Part shown: one piece after another, positions 62,041-64,000 of the stretch | Layout: every line of letters begins with the position of its first letter | How positions within the stretch are numbered: position 1 is the first letter of the stretch | Assembly (NCBI GenBank): GCA_050952935.1 | Contig: JBMNLS010000001.1 | Span: 1,540,118-1,604,117, forward strand | Reading direction: 5' to 3' | Length of the DNA: 64,000 bases | Origin: UBA6115 sp050952935 | GTDB lineage: Bacteria > Bacillota > Clostridia > Christensenellales > Aristaeellaceae | Notes under the pieces: model-generated | Seen by the model: only the letters and a program-made list of their open reading frames with translations | Database searches by the model: none | Told to the model about the DNA's origin: nothing | Position numbers and translations under genes: made by a program

Positions 62041-63927
62041 TTATATCTGAGCGGGAATCAAATCCGGCACTTGCTGATCCATGAAGGCCACAAACTCTTC
62101 TCTGTTCACCGTTTCTTTTTCAATCAACAGTTGAGCCAGGCCATGCAGCTTATCAATGTGTTCTTTCAGGGTCTTCATCGCCACCTGATAACATTTATCC
62201 AGAAGGCTGGATACTTCATGATCGATCTTTCTGGCAACGTCTTCGCTGTATTCCCGAGACTGGCCAAATTCCATTCCCACAAAGACCTCTTGGTCGTTGC
62301 CCAGATAGACAGTCCCCAATGCCTCGCTCATACCAAGCTTAGTCACCATCGTCCGGATAATTTCCGTGGCCTTTTTCAGGTCGGACTGGGCGCCGGTGTA
62401 AACATCATTTTCAATAAGCTTGATGGCGGCATGGCCGCCCAACATCATGGAAACCATCTGGAGCATTTTGCTGCGGCTCTGCATGTCAAACTCTTTTTCA
62501 GGCAGGGACAGCGTAAACCCGCCAGCCCCGCCCCTTGGAACAATGGTGACTGTGTGCACTTCATCAGCCAGCGGCAGGTAATGCCCCACCACCGCGTGGC
62601 CCGCTTCATGATAGGCCACAATGCGCTTGTCCTCTTCCAACACCTTGTGGCTCTTCTTTTCAGGCCCCATTTGAACCCGTTCCACCGCTTCAATCAAATC
62701 TGACTGATTGATTTTTTTCTTTTTCCGGCGTGCCGCCACAATGGCCCCTTCGTTCATCACGTTTTCCAGATCAGCCCCTGTGGCAAAGGGGGTACGCTTG
62801 GCGATGTTTTCAAGGCTGACATCGCTTGCCAGCGGCTTGCCTTTGGCGTGAACCTTGAGGATTTCCACCCGTCCGTTCAAATCCGGATAGTGAACAGTCA
62901 CTTGGCGGTCAAACCTGCCGGGCCGCAAAAGGGCCGGATCCAGGATGTCCCGGCGGTTGGTGGCTGCCATCACGATGACGCCTTCATTGGTGGTAAACCC
63001 ATCCATTTCAACCAGCAGCTGGTTAAGGGTTTGCTCCCGTTCATCATGTCCTCCGCCCAAGCCGGCGCCGCGATGCCGGCCTACCGCGTCAATTTCATCA
63101 ACAAACACAATGCTGGGAGAGGTGCGCTTCGCCTGCTCGAACAGATCGCGCACACGGCTGGCGCCAACACCTACGAACATCTCCACAAAGTCAGAGCCGC
63201 TGATAGAAAAGAAGGGCACCTTGGCTTCCCCGGCAACCGCCTTTGCCAGCAGCGTTTTACCCGTTCCAGGGGGGCCCACCAGTAGCACACCCTTTGGTAT
63301 CCTGGCGCCCAGCTCAAGATATTCCTTGGGGTTCTTAAGAAAATCCACGATCTCCTTTAATTCTTCCTTTTCTTCGTCAGCCCCGGCGACATCGGCAAAG
63401 GTGATTTTGTTTTTGGCTGGGTCCACCATGTTGGCATGGCTTTTCCCAAAATTCATCACCTTGCCGCCACCGCCCGTCTGCTGGCGCATGATATAAAACC
63501 AAAACAGCATAATCAGGCCCATAGGCAGAATATATGGCAACATCTCAAGATACCAGGGAGTGACCACCGGAGGCAAATAATCAATTGAAAAACTCAGCGT
63601 GTTGATGCTGACCTGGTCTAAGGGCACATTATTCTCAGTGGCATGCATGGTACGGACAGTGTCAATAAAATCAGCGCCAATGGTGGTTTCAAAATCATAG
63701 CGCGCGGGATAATCGCTCACCGCAACCAGGCTCACCTTGTTGCGGCCAATCAGCTGATTGCCGCGGATGGAAACCCTGTCTATCTCCTTTTGCTCAATCT
63801 TTTTGAGCAGTTCAGGGTAGGTGATGCGGTTGGCGGGTACACGCATGCTGTCTGATATAATGATCGCCAGCAACAGAAAAGCGCCGATCATGATAATATA
63901 ACCCAGCGCGCCACGAGATTTTCGCAA
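62041..63927 (-). CDS. ftsH: ATP-dependent zinc metalloprotease FtsH
   Basis: A 628-residue membrane AAA+ protease. Two N-terminal membrane helices (about 8-25 and 128-147) flank an extracytoplasmic domain. Walker A GPPGTGKT is at 218-225, Walker B IVFVDEIDA at about 273, the second region of homology ATNRRDILDPALLRPGRFDR follows, and zinc site HEAGH is at 440-444. It degrades misfolded membrane and regulatory proteins. It starts with TTG at 63927, ten bases after GGAGG. The C-terminus is complete; the VanW-type gene starts 28 bp downstream. Confidence 0.96.
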   Translation of the reverse strand: MRKSRGALGYIIMIGAFLLLAIIISDSMRVPANRITYPELLKKIEQKEIDRVSIRGNQLIGRNKVSLVAVSDYPARYDFETTIGADFIDTVRTMHATENNVPLDQVSINTLSFSIDYLPPVVTPWYLEMLPYILPMGLIMLFWFYIMRQQTGGGGKVMNFGKSHANMVDPAKNKITFADVAGADEEKEELKEIVDFLKNPKEYLELGARIPKGVLLVGPPGTGKTLLAKAVAGEAKVPFFSISGSDFVEMFVGVGASRVRDLFEQAKRTSPSIVFVDEIDAVGRHRGAGLGGGHDEREQTLNQLLVEMDGFTTNEGVIVMAATNRRDILDPALLRPGRFDRQVTVHYPDLNGRVEILKVHAKGKPLASDVSLENIAKRTPFATGADLENVMNEGAIVAARRKKKKINQSDLIEAVERVQMGPEKKSHKVLEEDKRIVAYHEAGHAVVGHYLPLADEVHTVTIVPRGGAGGFTLSLPEKEFDMQSRSKMLQMVSMMLGGHAAIKLIENDVYTGAQSDLKKATEIIRTMVTKLGMSEALGTVYLGNDQEVFVGMEFGQSREYSEDVARKIDHEVSSLLDKCYQVAMKTLKEHIDKLHGLAQLLIEKETVNREEFVAFMDQQVPDLIPAQI

Positions 63928-63961
63928 AATCCAAGTTCCTCCTTTTGGGGGTTCAGTAATA

Positions 63962-63991
63962 AGTATACCACGCCTTTCAAGTGTTAGGCAA
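63962..63991 (-). promoter_or_regulatory. Candidate promoter of ftsH
   Basis: On the minus strand TTGCCT (63986-63991), 18-nt spacer, TATACT (63962-63967), about 35 nt before the TTG start. Confidence 0.5.
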
Positions 63992-64000
63992 TTCAGATTT

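Overview
The window looks like a chromosomal segment of an anaerobic, low-to-medium GC Gram-positive bacterium of the Clostridia type. Support comes from Firmicutes-style gene neighbourhoods (scpA-scpB; yybS-rplI-dnaB; rpsO-pnp-M16 peptidase; frr-uppS-cdsA-dxr-rseP-ispG-polC; mrnC-thyX-rlmB; nadK-argR-recN), a PolC-type replicase, SpoIIIE/FtsK and SpoIID-like proteins, mini-RNase III, a ferredoxin-linked Rnf complex and acetate kinase. Ribosome binding sites are strong GGAGG types and many promoters fit TTGACA-N17-TATAAT. No rRNA, CRISPR array or prophage is visible. There is one insertion sequence.

Layout: 1-831 carries the end of scpA plus scpB (+). 885-12009 is a minus-strand block: a lipoprotein, a YhaM-like nuclease, dnaB, rplI, yybS, a type IIA topoisomerase pair, and an ECF sigma factor with a membrane partner. 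12312-20557 (+) holds rpsO, pnp, an M16 peptidase, a dUTPase-like enzyme, a secreted protein and a SpoIIIE/FtsK translocase. 20633-30254 (+) is the most striking region: a standalone FAD-synthetase domain, an RnfG-like protein expanded to nine FMN-binding domains, rnfC, rnfD, rnfE, rnfA and rnfB, and a cation exporter. 30274-40928 (+) is the frr-to-polC core operon (translation recycling, isoprenoid and phospholipid synthesis, site-2 protease, replicase) plus a phosphoglucomutase-like HAD.

40940-44203 (-) has plsY, der and a radical-SAM/PDZ protein. A divergent promoter pair separates it from tRNA-Ser, ackA and rnhA (+). 46236-46700 has terminators and an AT-rich stretch without a recognisable gene. 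46701-51387 (-) has tuf preceded by tRNA-Gly, then rlmB, thyX, mrnC and an AraC regulator. A tyrosine recombinase (+) is separated from lexA (+) by a complete IS481-like element with 26-bp flanking direct repeats. 54613-63927 (-) has a DUF2461 protein, a SpoIID/SH3 protein, recN, argR, nadK, a VanW-family gene that needs a frameshift, and ftsH.

The main candidate for something new is the flavin/Rnf cluster. The usual rnfG slot between rnfD and rnfE is empty. Instead an RnfG-type N-terminus sits two genes upstream of rnfD, fused to eight further FMN_bind domains, each keeping the Thr that is the expected covalent FMN site. This could be an extracytoplasmic multi-flavin electron wire or reservoir attached to Rnf, with the adjacent FAD-synthetase domain feeding the flavinylation reaction. 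That function is inference. The domain count, motif conservation and gene order are read directly from the sequence.
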